From assembly GCA_018613055.1 (NCBI GenBank), contig JAGGQZ010000009.1, positions 310,001 to 374,000 of the forward strand: a stretch of 64,000 bases of DNA. The letters are read 5' to 3'. The notes under the pieces were generated by a model that was not told where the DNA came from, searched no databases, and saw only the letters and a program-made list of their open reading frames with translations. How positions within the stretch are numbered: position 1 is the first letter of the stretch; every line of letters starts with the position of its first letter. Positions 52,476 to 62,048 of this stretch are shown here, in pieces. Made by a program: the position numbers and the translations under genes. This DNA is from Chryseobacterium sp. ISL-80 (lineage in GTDB: Bacteria > Bacillota > Bacilli > Bacillales > Cytobacillaceae).

Positions 52476-53414
52476 ATGTCTAAAAAGAAAAAACAAAACA
52501 AAGAGCAAAAGTTTGGCTTAGGCTGGCTCTTTCTAGTGGTAATGGGGTTATTCGTAGTTTTAATTCTTCTTCCTAATAACGGAGGAAATAAAATGACATT
52601 TACTGATTTGCATGGACTGAGCTATTCACAAGATGGAGAAGAATTAGTTGCAGCAGTCCATGATGGTTTAAAAGTATATTCTAATGGATCATGGTCAATA
52701 CCAGAAGGACCAAAAAATGATTACATGGGTTATTCACCAGTTAAGAATGGATTTTATAGTAGTGGACACCCAGCACCAAATTCTGATCTTCGAAATCCCT
52801 TAGGAATTGTAAAAAGCAAGGATAATGGAGAGACGGTGGATGTAGTTGATTTGCATGGGGAGGCAGATTTTCATGCATTGTCCGTAGGGTACGAAACAGA
52901 AGAAATCTATGTTTTTGCATCTGAACCTAATTCCAAAATGAAAGAACAAGGATTTTACTACTCAAATAATCAGGGAGAAACCTGGAATTCAATGAATATG
53001 CAGGGGATATCGGGCTCTCCTTTAGTAATGTCTGCACACCCTTCCAGAAATGGAACATTCGCGATTGGTACAGATCAGGGCCTCTATCTATCTGAGAACT
53101 ATGGAGATTCGTTTGAGCAGATAGTAACAGATTTTAGTGTGAGTGCTGCTGTATTTTCAGATGATGATACAATAATTGCAGGAACAAATAATGGTGACAA
53201 GCGAATCTTAAAAATTAATATTAATGATAGTAGTTTCAGTAATTTAAATATGCCCCAAAACTTTGAGGGGAATATCTTGTATATTGCCGTAAACCGTGAA
53301 AACAAAAAAGAACTCTCATTTGCAACCGACCTACTAAATGTATATACAAGTAGTGATAGTGGGAAAACATGGGAAGAAATTGTTGAAGAAGGTACCAGTA
53401 GGAAGTCAGGATAA
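52476..53414 (+). CDS. F510_1955 family BNR/sortilin-like propeller protein
   Basis: A 312-residue protein with an N-terminal basic stretch and one membrane segment (about 17-34), then BNR/sialidase-like repeats: GIVKSKDNGETV, FYYSNNQGETWNSM, LYLSENYGDSFEQI and VYTSSDSGKTWEEI, the SxDxGxTW Asp-box pattern. Proteins of this group are annotated as F510_1955 family glycosyl hydrolases, but no catalytic residues are visible and they often lie in copper regions. The ATG at 52476 follows CAGGAGGGAAACG. Confidence 0.78.
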   Translation: MSKKKKQNKEQKFGLGWLFLVVMGLFVVLILLPNNGGNKMTFTDLHGLSYSQDGEELVAAVHDGLKVYSNGSWSIPEGPKNDYMGYSPVKNGFYSSGHPAPNSDLRNPLGIVKSKDNGETVDVVDLHGEADFHALSVGYETEEIYVFASEPNSKMKEQGFYYSNNQGETWNSMNMQGISGSPLVMSAHPSRNGTFAIGTDQGLYLSENYGDSFEQIVTDFSVSAAVFSDDDTIIAGTNNGDKRILKININDSSFSNLNMPQNFEGNILYIAVNRENKKELSFATDLLNVYTSSDSGKTWEEIVEEGTSRKSG

Positions 53415-53501
53415 AAGTGATCTTAAATAGAAATGTAACCTGTTATAGGAAATTATATAAAATTGAATGAAGTATACCGTCAAAAGAGTGAAGCATGACC
53501 T

Positions 53502-53542
53502 AAAAGCCATCCCTGTATAAATAATCGAGGGATGGCTTTTCC
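53502..53542 (+). terminator. Terminator after the BNR-repeat gene
   Basis: AAAAGCCATCCCT and AGGGATGGCTTTT form a 13-bp perfect stem around a 13-base loop. Confidence 0.8.
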
Positions 53543-53862
53543 TAAATTCTCCGTAATAGTGCCAATCATTCATTTTCTTTATGTCCCGTAATAGAACAAT
53601 AAACCCGGTTATGCAGATCTGTAGAAGACATTCCAGTGTTTTTAGATGGCAACCATGTTTAAGAAATGGATTCGCAGAATCAAGTATTCAACTTCCTAAA
53701 TATCTTAATGACACTAAAATGATAAACCCCTTTTTTGTACAAAATGATACATAGGTAGTAGACAGGCAATGCCAACAAAGCAAACTGGAAATCAACTACA
53801 ATGCTTCTCTTCTTTCGCGTTCACATTAATTACATATTTTTCAAAAAATAAATTTATTTATA
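53543..53862. other. Intergenic stretch, no gene seen
   Basis: Short broken frames only. No RNA gene or hairpin of note; it ends at the csoR promoter. Confidence 0.6.
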
Positions 53863-53892
53863 TTTACATAGGGTACTGGGGTATAGTATATT
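53863..53892 (+). promoter_or_regulatory. csoR promoter with CsoR-type operator
   Basis: TTTACA (-35) and TATATT (-10) are 18 bases apart. The spacer contains GGGTACTGGGGTA, a G-tract site as bound by copper-sensing CsoR. CsoR on this site would block the promoter until Cu(I) binds. Confidence 0.65.
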
Positions 53893-53915
53893 AATTGTAG
53901 AAGGGGGGAAGCTAA

Positions 53916-54257
53916 ATGCAACCTGAAATAAAAACGAATACTTTAATCGCTGATGAAGTAAATTGTTACGCGTTTGAAAGAAAAAGTCATCACTCGGATA
54001 AAGTGAAAAACTCACTTGTGGTTCGACTAAACAGAATAGAAGGTCAAATACGTGGCATAAAAGGGTTAATCGAAAGAGACACTTATTGTGATGATGTCAT
54101 TACACAGATATCTGCAACCCAATCTGCGTTGAACAGCGTGGCAAAAGTTCTTTTAGAAGGACATTTAAAGGGATGCGTAGTGGACCGCCTGGAGCAAGGA
54201 GATTTCGATGTAATAGATGAAGTACTCGTTACTATTCATAAGTTAATAAAAAAGTAA
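53916..54257 (+). CDS. csoR: Copper-sensing transcriptional repressor CsoR
   Basis: A 113-residue CsoR/RcnR family helical repressor. The Cu(I) ligands are Cys58 (DTYCDD), His83 and Cys87 (EGHLKGCV), the C-H-C set of true CsoR. The N-terminus is about 25 residues longer than the core (Bacillus CsoR also has such an extension). VVRLNRIEGQIRGIKGLIE is the family DNA-binding helix. It is first in an operon with copZ and has G-tract operators before csoR and copA. Confidence 0.93.
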   Translation: MQPEIKTNTLIADEVNCYAFERKSHHSDKVKNSLVVRLNRIEGQIRGIKGLIERDTYCDDVITQISATQSALNSVAKVLLEGHLKGCVVDRLEQGDFDVIDEVLVTIHKLIKK

Positions 54258-54271
54258 AGGAGCTGTTAGAA

Positions 54272-54478
54272 ATGGAAAAGGTAACATTAAATGTAGTAGG
54301 TATGTCGTGTGGACATTGTGTCAAAGCGATTGAAGGTAGTGTAGGAGAATTATCTGGAGTTTCAAATGTTAAAGTTCATCTAGAAAGCGGAAAAGTCGAT
54401 GTTGAATACAGCCCAACGAAAGTTTCCCTGGATAAGATTAAGGAAACTATTGATGATCAAGGTTATGATGTGAATTAA
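54272..54478 (+). CDS. copZ: Copper chaperone CopZ
   Basis: A 68-residue HMA-domain chaperone with the Cu(I) motif GMSCGHC at residues 10-16 and the ferredoxin-like beta-alpha-beta pattern. It delivers Cu(I) to the CopA ATPase. It is 14 bases after csoR and preceded by AAAGGAG. A hairpin terminator follows, so copA has its own promoter. Confidence 0.94.
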   Translation: MEKVTLNVVGMSCGHCVKAIEGSVGELSGVSNVKVHLESGKVDVEYSPTKVSLDKIKETIDDQGYDVN

Positions 54479-54487
54479 TTATGAAGT

Positions 54488-54520
54488 AGGGTGTGCTTAA
54501 TGGGACACCCTTTCTTTTAA
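54488..54520 (+). terminator. Terminator after copZ
   Basis: AGGGTGT and ACACCCT pair around a 10-base loop and are followed by TTCTTTT. Confidence 0.75.
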
Positions 54521-54527
54521 TAACATG

Positions 54528-54546
54528 TATACCTTGTATGGGTATA
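54528..54546 (+). promoter_or_regulatory. CsoR-type operator in the copA promoter
   Basis: TATACC-N7-GGTATA is a perfect 6-bp inverted repeat that overlaps a -10-like TATATAAC. It resembles the B. subtilis copZA operator. Together with the csoR site it implies joint copper control. Confidence 0.65.
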
Positions 54547-54605
54547 TAACCAATCTTGAAAATATAGTATTTATCCTCATTTCCAGCTAAAAAGGAGGAA
54601 GAAAA

Positions 54606-57035
54606 ATGGGTGAGAAATCAATAGCAAAGACTCAAACTGATCTTTCAGAAGAAAACGTTACATTGAGTATCACTGGAATGACATGTGCTGCGTGTGCGAC
54701 ACGCATCGAGAAAAACATTGCCAAAGTTCCAGGTGTACAAAAGGCTAATGTGAACCTCGCTACTGAGAAAGCTTCTGTTATATATGATCCTGCTGTTGCT
54801 TCTGTTAATGATGTCATTGCGAAAATAAAAAAGACGGGCTATGGAGTTCAGGAGGAAAAAGTCCAACTCGATATCATTGGAATGACATGTGCATCATGTT
54901 CAACTCGTGTTGAAAAAGGCTTGAAAAAGGTTGAAGGAGTTACTAGCGCAGCTGTCAATTTAGCAACTGAAAAAGCAATTATCGAATATATTCCTGGCAA
55001 CACAAATATCGAGCAAATAATGGCGGCTGTAAAAAAAGTCGGCTACGATGCCAGGGTAGTAGGCGATAGTAATGATGATTATGAGCGTAGCGCAAGGGAA
55101 AAGGAATACAAAACCCAGGTCAGAAAATTCACTGTAGGGGCAATCCTATCTGTGTTTTTCTTAATTCAAATGATATCGGATTTTGCGATGGAATATGGAA
55201 ATGGGATGTTTTTTCATATGAGTCCATGGGTTCAATTCCTTCTTGCTACTCCAGTTCAATTCTATGTAGGAGGCCATTATTACCGTGATGCCTTCAACGC
55301 GGTTCGTGGGGGCAGTGCAAACATGGCAGTTTTAGTTGTACTGGGAACTTCAGCCGCATATTTTTACAGTTTAATTGTCACGATATTAGGAACAGGGCAA
55401 TTTTTGTATTATGAAGCAGCTGCCATTGTTATGACCTTAATTGTTTTGGGGAAATTGCTTGAAACAAGGGCAAAAGGGCAAACATCTGAAGCAATTAAAA
55501 CGCTCATGGGACTTCAAGCAAAAACAGCAAAGGTCCTACGAAATGGAGAAGAACTTGATATTCCACTAGAAGAGGTTCAAACAGGTGACATGATTTTTGT
55601 TCGAGCAGGAGAAAAGGTTCCAGTAGATGGAGAAATAATCGAGGGAAATACTACGGTTGATGAATCCATGCTTACCGGTGAAAGTATGCCTGTTACAAAA
55701 GGAAAAGGCGACACAGTTATTGGAGCAACTGTAAATAAACACGGGGCGTTTACCTTTAAAGCGACCAAAGTTGGTAAGGATACTGCGTTAGCTCAAATTA
55801 TCAAACTTGTCGAAGAAGCTCAGGGCTCAAAAGCCCCTATTCAGAAACTTGCCGATAAAATATCTGGAATCTTTGTCCCGATTGTCATACTAATTGCATT
55901 GGGAACTTTTGCTATAACTTATTTCCTTGCAGGATTTACACCTGCCCTTGTAAGCACTATTGCCGTGCTGGTTATTGCATGTCCTTGTGCATTAGGCCTG
56001 GCTACACCAACTGCAGTAATGGTTGGTACTGGAAAAGGTGCTGAAAATGGTCTCCTTATTAAAGGAGCTGAACATCTTCAAACAGCACAGCGGGTAACTA
56101 CTGTAGTACTGGATAAGACCGGTACCATAACTAAGGGAGAACCAGATGTTACGAATATCATCGCATTTGGGGAATATAGTGAAGATGAATTATTGCAATT
56201 GGCTGCTTCAGCTGAAAAAGGATCAGAGCATCCACTTGGTGAAGCAATTATTAATGGAGCAAAAGAAAAGGACCTTCCACTTCAGGATGCTCAAAACTTT
56301 AATGCCATCCCAGGACATGGAATTCAAGTGGACATCAATGATCAAAAGGTATTTATAGGGAATAAAAAGTTAATGCACAAAAATAGTATTGATATTGATA
56401 TTGCATTAAATCGAATGGAAAAACTTGAAGGAGAAGGGAAAACTGCTATGTTAATAGCAGTTAATGACAACCTTGCCGGTATAATCGCAGTTGCTGATAC
56501 AGTAAAGGAAACATCAGCGAAAGCAATTAAACACCTTAAAAATATGGGCATAGAAGTTATTATGATAACTGGCGATAATAAATTGACAGCCGAGGCTATT
56601 GCCAAGCAGGTGGGGGTTGATCGGGTACTTGCCGAAGTACTCCCGGAAGACAAATCAGCCGAGGTAGAAAAGTTAAAGCAGGAAGGAAAAATTGTAGCCA
56701 TGGTCGGGGATGGTATCAATGATGCACCAGCACTAGCTGCTGCGCATGTTGGTATAGCCATTGGAACAGGTACAGATGTTGCAATGGAAGCTGCGGATAT
56801 CACCTTAATGCGAGGTGATTTAATGGGAATAGTTGATACAATTAGCCTATCCAAATCTACAATGAGAAAAATCAAACAAAATCTTTTCTGGGCATTTGCG
56901 TATAATGTTATATTGATACCGGTAGCAGCAATTGGCCTTTTAAACCCAATTCTCGCTGGAGGAGCTATGGCTTTCAGTTCTGTTTCAGTAGTTGGGAATA
57001 CACTGTTTTTACGAAAGTGGAAACCTATACGCTAG
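54606..57035 (+). CDS. copA: Copper-exporting P-type ATPase CopA
   Basis: An 809-residue P1B ATPase. Two N-terminal HMA domains carry GMTCAAC (near 24) and GMTCASC (near 92). The transmembrane CPC motif is at Cys459-Cys461, the phosphorylated Asp503 is in DKTGT, the HP motif in SEHPLGE, and [12 protein letters not shown] follows. [11 protein letters not shown] near the end is the family's last membrane segment. It pumps Cu(I) out of the cytosol. The ATG follows AAAGGAGG. It is intact, while a degraded copy of the C-terminus remains at 46616-46753. Confidence 0.96.
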   Translation: MGEKSIAKTQTDLSEENVTLSITGMTCAACATRIEKNIAKVPGVQKANVNLATEKASVIYDPAVASVNDVIAKIKKTGYGVQEEKVQLDIIGMTCASCSTRVEKGLKKVEGVTSAAVNLATEKAIIEYIPGNTNIEQIMAAVKKVGYDARVVGDSNDDYERSAREKEYKTQVRKFTVGAILSVFFLIQMISDFAMEYGNGMFFHMSPWVQFLLATPVQFYVGGHYYRDAFNAVRGGSANMAVLVVLGTSAAYFYSLIVTILGTGQFLYYEAAAIVMTLIVLGKLLETRAKGQTSEAIKTLMGLQAKTAKVLRNGEELDIPLEEVQTGDMIFVRAGEKVPVDGEIIEGNTTVDESMLTGESMPVTKGKGDTVIGATVNKHGAFTFKATKVGKDTALAQIIKLVEEAQGSKAPIQKLADKISGIFVPIVILIALGTFAITYFLAGFTPALVSTIAVLVIACPCALGLATPTAVMVGTGKGAENGLLIKGAEHLQTAQRVTTVVLDKTGTITKGEPDVTNIIAFGEYSEDELLQLAASAEKGSEHPLGEAIINGAKEKDLPLQDAQNFNAIPGHGIQVDINDQKVFIGNKKLMHKNSIDIDIALNRMEKLEGEGKTAMLIAVNDNLAGIIAVADTVKETSAKAIKHLKNMGIEVIMITGDNKLTAEAIAKQVGVDRVLAEVLPEDKSAEVEKLKQEGKIVAMVGDGINDAPALAAAHVGIAIGTGTDVAMEAADITLMRGDLMGIVDTISLSKSTMRKIKQNLFWAFAYNVILIPVAAIGLLNPILAGGAMAFSSVSVVGNTLFLRKWKPIR

Positions 57036-57284
57036 AAATGGTCTATAAAAAGTTCAAGAAATGGGAGTGACTCTCTGAGTCATTCTCGTTTGTACCCTTG
57101 ACTATGAAAAAACCATACTGATTAATAATTTTTAAAGTATTGCCTTCTATGCAGTTTTATATTAATAATTTTGAGTTTCAGATAAATGTTTGCAGATGGG
57201 GAATAAATAATTAAGGGAAGTAATGTGTCTAAAAAACTAATTCAGGGTAAGATAATCTAAAATGACAAAGGAGGAGTTTGTTGA

Positions 57285-57899
57285 ATGTTAAGAATTAATA
57301 CAAGAAGAGCTATGCTATTTGTATTGCTTACATCTCTTTTATTAATGCTGGGGGCATGCGCAAATACAAATGAAGAAAAAAAAGAAAGTAAGGGGACTAA
57401 CAATACAGAAGAGACCCAAGATAAGATGGATGAAGATATGGAAGATATGGATCATGGCAATATGGATATGTCCGGTTCGGGTGAAGTTCCTGAAGGTTTA
57501 AAAGAGGCGGCTTCACCAGCTTATGAAGTTGGGAGCAAAGCAATTATTGAATCCGATCATATGCCTGGTATGAAAGGTGCGGAATCAACTATTGTAGGGG
57601 CATATGACACAACGGTTTATACTGTTTCATATACTCCGACTACCGGGGGAGAAAGAGTGGAAGATCATAAATGGGTGATTCATGAAGAGTTAGAGGGAGT
57701 CGGACAAGAAACAGTTAAACCTGGATCAGAAGTTACTATAAATGCTGAACATATGGAGGGAATGGACGGGGCAACTGCCGAAATTGATTCTGCTGAACAA
57801 ACAACAGTGTACATGGTTGATTTCACACTGACTACAAATGGTGAAGAAGTAAAAAATCATAAATGGGTAACAGAGGAAGAACTATCACCGATTGACTAA
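57285..57899 (+). CDS. YdhK family lipoprotein (DUF1541)
   Basis: A 204-residue lipoprotein with lipobox LGAC (Cys25), an acidic Met/His-rich linker (MDHGNMDMSGS) and two tandem DUF1541 repeats, each with a YEVGSKAIIESDHMPGM-like start and an NHKWV/DHKWV end. YdhK-like proteins are exported and often found near copper genes; the Met/His linker may bind copper. The function is unproven. The ATG follows AAAGGAGGAGTTTGTTGA. Confidence 0.86.
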   Translation: MLRINTRRAMLFVLLTSLLLMLGACANTNEEKKESKGTNNTEETQDKMDEDMEDMDHGNMDMSGSGEVPEGLKEAASPAYEVGSKAIIESDHMPGMKGAESTIVGAYDTTVYTVSYTPTTGGERVEDHKWVIHEELEGVGQETVKPGSEVTINAEHMEGMDGATAEIDSAEQTTVYMVDFTLTTNGEEVKNHKWVTEEELSPID

Positions 57900-57916
57900 A
57901 ACAACTTAAAAATAAC

Positions 57917-57966
57917 AGGGTGTCAGGTAAGTCATATTTTAGACTTTCTGAACACCCTTTTTTATA
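57917..57966 (+). terminator. Terminator after the ydhK-like gene
   Basis: AGGGTGT and AACACCCT pair over a long loop with TTTTTT after; inner bases GTCAG/CTGA and AAGTC/GACTT add pairing. Confidence 0.7.
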
Positions 57967-58210
57967 TGATTATTTTTCGAGTTACCCTTTGTAAATAAAA
58001 GGCCGTTATATAAGATAATTGAGATGTTCTTTCTTCTATTTTGGTTCTTCTAAATACTGCCTCAATTCTTGCTACAATTCTGCCTCACTAGATCGTTTTA
58101 AAGGAAACAGAGAGTGGAAAAAAATAATTGGTTATCAGTTGCTAAATTATTAAAATGCTTTAGCCATTGAACTTTAGTCTTGAAGAAACAATACTTTATG
58201 ACTTGTCTGA

Positions 58211-58268
58211 GTTGATTCTTGAATCAACTTGAATCAGGAACGACGTCTGATAATCTAGGATTATCAGA
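58211..58268. repeat. Two palindromes upstream of the sensor-kinase gene
   Basis: GTTGATTC-TT-GAATCAAC (58211-58228) and TCTGATAATC-TAG-GATTATCAGA (58246-58268) are perfect inverted repeats within 60 bases, about 90-150 bases before the kinase start. They may be operators or the end of an unseen transcript. The rest of 57967-58360 holds no gene. Confidence 0.6.
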
Positions 58269-58360
58269 TTTCTCCACATTTTCTTGATTTTTTTAATCTA
58301 TTATATAATGAGTAATACAAATAAAATGAAGTAGTTATTGAGTTAGGGTGAGAATTTTAT

Positions 58361-59743
58361 ATGCCTTCTAGGTTGAAGAATATATCTTTTAAATTGGGCC
58401 TTTTGTTCAGTGGGATATTTGTCTGCTTCCTTCTACTGCTTGGTTTGGTCCTCTATGGTGTTTTCACAAATGTCTTGATTGATTATATTAAGCAGGATGT
58501 CCTCACGCGTGGAAACAATCATGCCCGTATTTTAGAAGAAAACTTCGACCGGGCAACGATTGGCCATGTGGTTGAAATGGAACAGGGAGTCACAACTGAG
58601 GTGCTTATTGTAGATTCCGAAAACAATATCATCGCTGCTTCAAAAGACCCCGACAATGACATGAAGAAGCATCTTGGAGAAAACAGGAAAAAAAGCAGTT
58701 ATATTCTAGAAGATGATTGGAGGGACCATCGCTATATCATCTCAGTCTCTGTTATTGGCGATCAAGAAGGGTATGTTTACATGTACTATCCTTCAAACAT
58801 CCTCCGAGAAATCGTCTTTGTCATGAATGCCCTTATCACAATAGCCAGTATTGGGATTATCCTCCTGGCTTTCGGGCTTATCGGTATTTTGTCAAAAAAA
58901 CTGACCAGCCCATTGCTCGCAATGAAGGAAGCCACTTCTAAAATGTCCTTGGGAAAGTATATGCAAACGATTCCTGTCAAAGGCGAGGATGAAGTAGCCC
59001 AACTTGGCATATCTATCCAGAAGTTGGGTGAACAACTTCAATACTTTGAAGATAGCAGGAATGAATTCCTGGCTGCTGTATCCCATGAACTTCGGACTCC
59101 CTTGACATACATCAAGGGGTACAGTGATGTGTTGAAAAAAGGAATGGCAAGTAGCGACGAAGAAAAAGAGGAGTACTTATCAATCATAAATAAAGAGGCA
59201 CAGCGGCTATCCATCATGATTAATGACCTGTTTGAAATGAGCAAGCTTCAGGTGGGGAAATTCGAACTGGATAAAAGGCCGGTCAACCTAAATGAGCTAA
59301 TTAATAAAACAGCTACGAACCTAAGACCTGAAGTGGTAAAAAAAGGACTGAAGATCACTCTTGTACTTGAGGACGGACTATCAAAAACAAAAGTAGATAA
59401 AGAGAGAATGGAGCAGGTTTTCTACAACCTTCTTGAAAATGCGGTGAAATACAGCACTGAAGGCGAAATTACCATTCGATCCTCGACCAAAAAGGACCTT
59501 GTTGTTGTAGAAATCTGTGATACTGGGGAAGGAATACCTGAGCCTGAACTTTCCCGAATTTGGGATAGATTTTACCGGGTGGAACGATCAAGGGGAAGGA
59601 AAACTGGAGGAACAGGTCTTGGACTCTATGTGGTGAAGCAAATTATCGAAGCCCATGGTGGACAGATTCAGGTTAACAGTAAACTGAATGAAGGAACTGT
59701 TTTTACCATCTACTTAAAAACTTCCAAGGAGAGAGTCGAATGA
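58361..59743 (+). CDS. Sensor histidine kinase
   Basis: A 460-residue membrane kinase: TM1 at about 12-34, an extracellular sensor domain to about 150, TM2 at about 152-176, a HAMP linker, HisKA with the phospho-acceptor His242 in AVSHELRTPL, and HATPase_c with NLLENAVKYS, DTGEGIP and GTGLGLYVVKQ. Its stop overlaps the ATG of the response regulator. The kinase-first order is less common in Bacillus. The signal may be metal or envelope stress, judging from the neighbours. Confidence 0.92.
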   Translation: MPSRLKNISFKLGLLFSGIFVCFLLLLGLVLYGVFTNVLIDYIKQDVLTRGNNHARILEENFDRATIGHVVEMEQGVTTEVLIVDSENNIIAASKDPDNDMKKHLGENRKKSSYILEDDWRDHRYIISVSVIGDQEGYVYMYYPSNILREIVFVMNALITIASIGIILLAFGLIGILSKKLTSPLLAMKEATSKMSLGKYMQTIPVKGEDEVAQLGISIQKLGEQLQYFEDSRNEFLAAVSHELRTPLTYIKGYSDVLKKGMASSDEEKEEYLSIINKEAQRLSIMINDLFEMSKLQVGKFELDKRPVNLNELINKTATNLRPEVVKKGLKITLVLEDGLSKTKVDKERMEQVFYNLLENAVKYSTEGEITIRSSTKKDLVVVEICDTGEGIPEPELSRIWDRFYRVERSRGRKTGGTGLGLYVVKQIIEAHGGQIQVNSKLNEGTVFTIYLKTSKERVE

Positions 59744-60414
59744 ACAAAATATTGATTGTTGACGACGAGGCACAAATGAGAAAGCTGGTTAAACTTTATC
59801 TGCTTCAGGAAGGCTATCAGGTGGAGGAAGCAGAGGACGGACAGGAGGCAATTGATATGCTTCGAAAGGATGACTACGATTTGATGATCCTGGATGTAAT
59901 GATGCCTATGATGGACGGGTGGGAGACAATACAGCATGTGCGCAAAATGTCTGACTTGCCGATTATCATGCTTACTGCTAAGGGTACTGTCCAGGACAAA
60001 GTTACGGGCTTATCAACAGGGGCGGATGATTACGTTGTCAAACCTTTTGATGAAGCAGAGCTGCTAGTAAGGGTCAAAGCACTCCTAAGGAGGACCGGCC
60101 ATTCCAATTCTGGAGAGAACATCTTGAAGTATCAGGGGATGGTTATTGACCTCATCTCGAGGGAAGCAATTTATGAAGGGATGAGAATCAACCTGACACA
60201 GACTGAATTCGACATTCTCGTTGCACTAATCGAGCACAGGGGAAAAGTCTTATCAAGAGAACAACTTGTGGATTTGATATGGGGAATTGAATTCATGGGT
60301 GAGGACCGGACTGTGGATTCGCATATTAAGAACCTTCGTGAAAAGTTGCAAAAAGCTGGAGTGGATAAGTCTATTGTTAAGACAGTTTGGGGTATTGGAT
60401 ATAAAATGGAATAG
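59740..60414 (+). CDS. OmpR/PhoB-type response regulator
   Basis: A 224-residue regulator with a receiver domain (acidic pocket DDE at 8-10, phosphorylated Asp52 in LMILDVMMPM, Lys in VVKPFDE) and a winged-helix DNA-binding domain (EFDILVALIEHRGKVLSREQL, then DRTVDSHIKNLREKL). It is coupled to the kinase gene by a 4-base ATGA overlap. The target genes are unknown; the copper genes around it and the small Met-rich membrane gene after it are candidates. Confidence 0.94.
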   Translation: MNKILIVDDEAQMRKLVKLYLLQEGYQVEEAEDGQEAIDMLRKDDYDLMILDVMMPMMDGWETIQHVRKMSDLPIIMLTAKGTVQDKVTGLSTGADDYVVKPFDEAELLVRVKALLRRTGHSNSGENILKYQGMVIDLISREAIYEGMRINLTQTEFDILVALIEHRGKVLSREQLVDLIWGIEFMGEDRTVDSHIKNLREKLQKAGVDKSIVKTVWGIGYKME

Positions 60415-60426
60415 TGGTGATGAAAA

Positions 60427-60669
60427 ATGAAGCGTTTATTGCCGATTATCATAATGACATTTGCCACCATAACAGGTTTGTTTTTCCTGTTTTTCGTAGT
60501 CAGAATGATATGGTTCCCGCCAAATTCCATGGGGATGATGATGGGAAGGCAAATGATGTACCATCATATGCGTTTCTGGTTCGGTCAGGCTTTTTGGCTG
60601 TTCCTTATATTGCTTGGAATCGGATTATTGCTGTGGATGGTGATCAACCGCATTAATCGAAAAAAATAA
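60427..60669 (+). CDS. Small Met/His-rich membrane protein (80 aa)
   Basis: An 80-residue protein with two membrane segments (about 4-27 and 55-73). Between them lies a Met/His-rich loop, MGMMMGRQMMYHHMRF, that could bind Cu(I). I do not recognise a family. It follows the response regulator by 12 bases and probably shares its operon. The ribosome site GTGGTGATG is modest. A strong terminator follows. Confidence 0.65.
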   Translation: MKRLLPIIIMTFATITGLFFLFFVVRMIWFPPNSMGMMMGRQMMYHHMRFWFGQAFWLFLILLGIGLLLWMVINRINRKK

Positions 60670-60688
60670 GTAGTCATAACCCTTTTAT

Positions 60689-60730
60689 GCCTTCCTTGTT
60701 CCCTTCAAGAACAAGGAAGGCTGTTTTATT
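60689..60730 (+). terminator. Terminator of the two-component operon
   Basis: GCCTTCCTTGTTC and GAACAAGGAAGGC form a 13-bp perfect stem with a 7-base loop, followed by TGTTTTATTTT. Confidence 0.88.
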
Positions 60731-60903
60731 TTCTATAGCAGTGGCCCTTAGTGTATCAGCCAATAAGTAAATTCCATATTTATTAATTTCAATTTAGGCA
60801 TGAGGCAAAGAATTTTGGTATCGCATCAACGGGTCAAACCGCATTTATCAATATTTAGTGAGATCAAGTTCTTATATTCATAATTGAAAATGAATTAACT
60901 TAC

Positions 60904-61845
60904 TTACTCAACTACGATAATCCCGACCATTCCATTCTCTCTATGCCCTGGCAGGGAACAATAAAACTCATATGTACCAGTTTCAGTAGGAGTAAAAGAA
61001 ATGTTGCCCTCCTCATGTGGACTAGCATGTAAATGTAGTCCATCTCCATGTGAATCATGTGAACCATGGGATGAGATGTTTTCCTGGTCGGTATTAGGCA
61101 ATGTCGGCATTTTTACTATCACGATATCATGCTCAATGGAGTCGTGATTAGTAAAGGTAAGAAAGACTTTTTTGTTTTTTGACAAATTGATTTTACTTGG
61201 AGAATAGGAAAAATTTGAGGGATTAACTTGAATAGTTATTCGGTTTAATTGCTCATCCTTGTCATCAGTAGGAATTTGGGAATGATTCTCATGTATTGGT
61301 GATTCTTTTGAAATAACCGACTCTTTATTTAATTGATTGCCAAAATAAAAGTATCCTACTAAAACAATGAATGAAAGGATAGGCTTTAAAAGCCAACTGG
61401 TAAAAACCCCAGTATCTTTGGTTGCTTTTTGTTGGGAAAGAATCAAATACAGGAATAAGGTAGAGACAGTAATAGTCAAAAATATATTTAGAAGAGAAAC
61501 TGCTTGAATTCTTGAAATCATTTCACCAAGCATTGCACCCATCATTCCGCCCATCATTCCAGCCATAGATCCCTCAATAACCGGGAGTATCCCAAATGCA
61601 AACCCTGCAGCAACACCTACCGAAACTCCAATCAATACGGAAATAAGAGAAGAAAGGAATAAATCTCCTTGATATATAAACCCGAAAAGAATCCCAGAGG
61701 TTACACCAATATTCATTGATATAGCCATAGATATAACCATAGATGCCATACTTTTCATCTTTGTTCTATATTGATATGAAAGTATGATGGAAATCAGAGT
61801 CACAAGTAAAAGCGTGCCTACAACAAAATAGTGAAATTCGTTCAT
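60904..61845 (-). CDS. Membrane protein with C-terminal cupredoxin domain
   Basis: A 313-residue protein with an N-terminal membrane part of about five segments (1-175), including the Met/Gly-rich MAGMMGGMMGAML, and an extracellular cupredoxin domain (about 205-313). The type 1 copper ligands are visible: His in DSIEHDIVIV, then Cys, His and Met in FYCSLPGHRENGM. A His-rich loop (SSHGSHDSHGDGLHLHASPH) may load copper. It probably shuttles electrons or buffers copper at the membrane. It is divergent from the PIG-L-like gene, with a CsoR-like site between them. Confidence 0.8.
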   Translation of the reverse strand: MNEFHYFVVGTLLLVTLISIILSYQYRTKMKSMASMVISMAISMNIGVTSGILFGFIYQGDLFLSSLISVLIGVSVGVAAGFAFGILPVIEGSMAGMMGGMMGAMLGEMISRIQAVSLLNIFLTITVSTLFLYLILSQQKATKDTGVFTSWLLKPILSFIVLVGYFYFGNQLNKESVISKESPIHENHSQIPTDDKDEQLNRITIQVNPSNFSYSPSKINLSKNKKVFLTFTNHDSIEHDIVIVKMPTLPNTDQENISSHGSHDSHGDGLHLHASPHEEGNISFTPTETGTYEFYCSLPGHRENGMVGIIVVE

Positions 61846-62008
61846 TCATATTCGACCTCCTTTAATTGGTACATCATATGTCACTCGAAGACAAGCCATT
61901 CTAAAAAAATGAATTCTATTCAAGAATAATTATTCAAATATTCTAAATTTTTAGTATTTACAAAAGATTAATATGGTAGTAAGATTATTTTTAATTACTC
62001 CATGAATA

Positions 62009-62023
62009 TACCGTAGCGGGGTA
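62009..62023. promoter_or_regulatory. CsoR-like operator between the cupredoxin and PIG-L-like genes
   Basis: TACCGTAGCGGGGTA has the TACC...GGGGTA form of CsoR sites. It lies 26 bases before the PIG-L-like start and about 165 bases before the divergent cupredoxin gene, and could control either. Confidence 0.5.
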
Positions 62024-62048
62024 AAGTACTTATGAGGAGGGAAAATTA

